Shown: positions 5,971-6,147 of the stretch, piece by piece
Layout: the number at the start of each line of letters is the position of its first letter
Numbering within the stretch: the first letter of the stretch is position 1
NCBI GenBank assembly: GCA_026398575.1
Contig: JAPLSP010000462.1
Coordinates: forward strand, 1 to 6,147
Length of the DNA stretch: 6,147 nt
Direction of reading: 5' to 3'
From: Candidatus Sumerlaeota bacterium
GTDB taxonomy: Bacteria > Sumerlaeota > Sumerlaeia > JADFCT01
Program-made: the position numbers and the translations under genes
The notes under the pieces: model-generated
Database searches by the model: none
What the model saw: only the letters and a program-made list of their open reading frames with translations
Told to the model about the DNA's origin: nothing

Positions 5971-6147
5971 GATTTTCTCCAGACAAAACAGCAATTAGAC
6001 TGATCCGCATAAGATCGGAGTTTTGCTTTCCTGACCGTAGCACACGCATTAGGATTTCTTAACAAAGCCATGATGTGCAGATCATCGTCTCTCTGAACCA
6101 GTACCGGCAGGACGCGGCGGGCATTCTGACAAAATGATATCTGCCAA

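Noticed and set aside
5967..6146. Minus-strand frame open from the window edge that ends by overlapping the start of the exported protein gene
   Set aside because: About 60 open codons can occur by chance and the translation shows no family pattern; the window edge prevents a better test.

Overview
This 6.1 kb window appears to come from a GC-rich, free-living bacterium. Three things suggest a Verrucomicrobiota / Planctomycetota / Hydrogenedentota-like lineage: a bacterial GH38 alpha-mannosidase, a probable Gfo/Idh/MocA-type oxidoreductase tail just upstream of it, and a GC-rich inverted repeat whose translation reads GAPASLPA / AGRDAGAPS, a kind of read-through I associate with those genomes. 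The placement is an inference from style, not from a marker gene.

Layout. (a) 1-132: the last 43 codons of an ISL3-like transposase, cut by the window edge. (b) 133-288: an open frame that looks like the 3' remnant of a sugar-type oxidoreductase, apparently cut off by the insertion sequence. (c) 246-361: a 32-bp near-perfect inverted repeat with a 28-nt loop, whose right arm ends in three tandem copies of a 12-bp unit. (d) 376-2964: a complete cytoplasmic-type GH38 alpha-mannosidase with its own Shine-Dalgarno and in-frame tandem repeats. (e) 2965-3251: 287 bases with no recognisable gene or RNA. (f) 3252-5110: a tightly coupled two-gene unit, an ABC/AAA-type ATPase with a DUF3696-like tail followed by a PIN-like nuclease, sharing an ATGA stop/start. 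(g) 5111-5214: a convergent intergenic gap without a convincing terminator. (h) 5215-5970, minus strand: a small exported protein of unknown function, then a YgiT/MqsA-like antitoxin-type protein that lacks most of its zinc-binding cysteines. (i) 5971-6147: no gene I can support.

How the parts fit. The left half is a carbohydrate-catabolism neighbourhood damaged by a transposon. The oxidoreductase and mannosidase were probably one sugar-processing cluster, and the hairpin element now lies between them. The right half looks like an accessory island. Base composition drops visibly after the mannosidase: a sample line at 2161-2220 is 45/60 G+C, against 21/60 at 4321-4380. The cargo is of the defence / toxin-antitoxin type. 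The most interesting unit is the ATPase-PIN pair, which has the design of two-gene systems in which an SMC/OLD-like ATPase controls a toxic nuclease.
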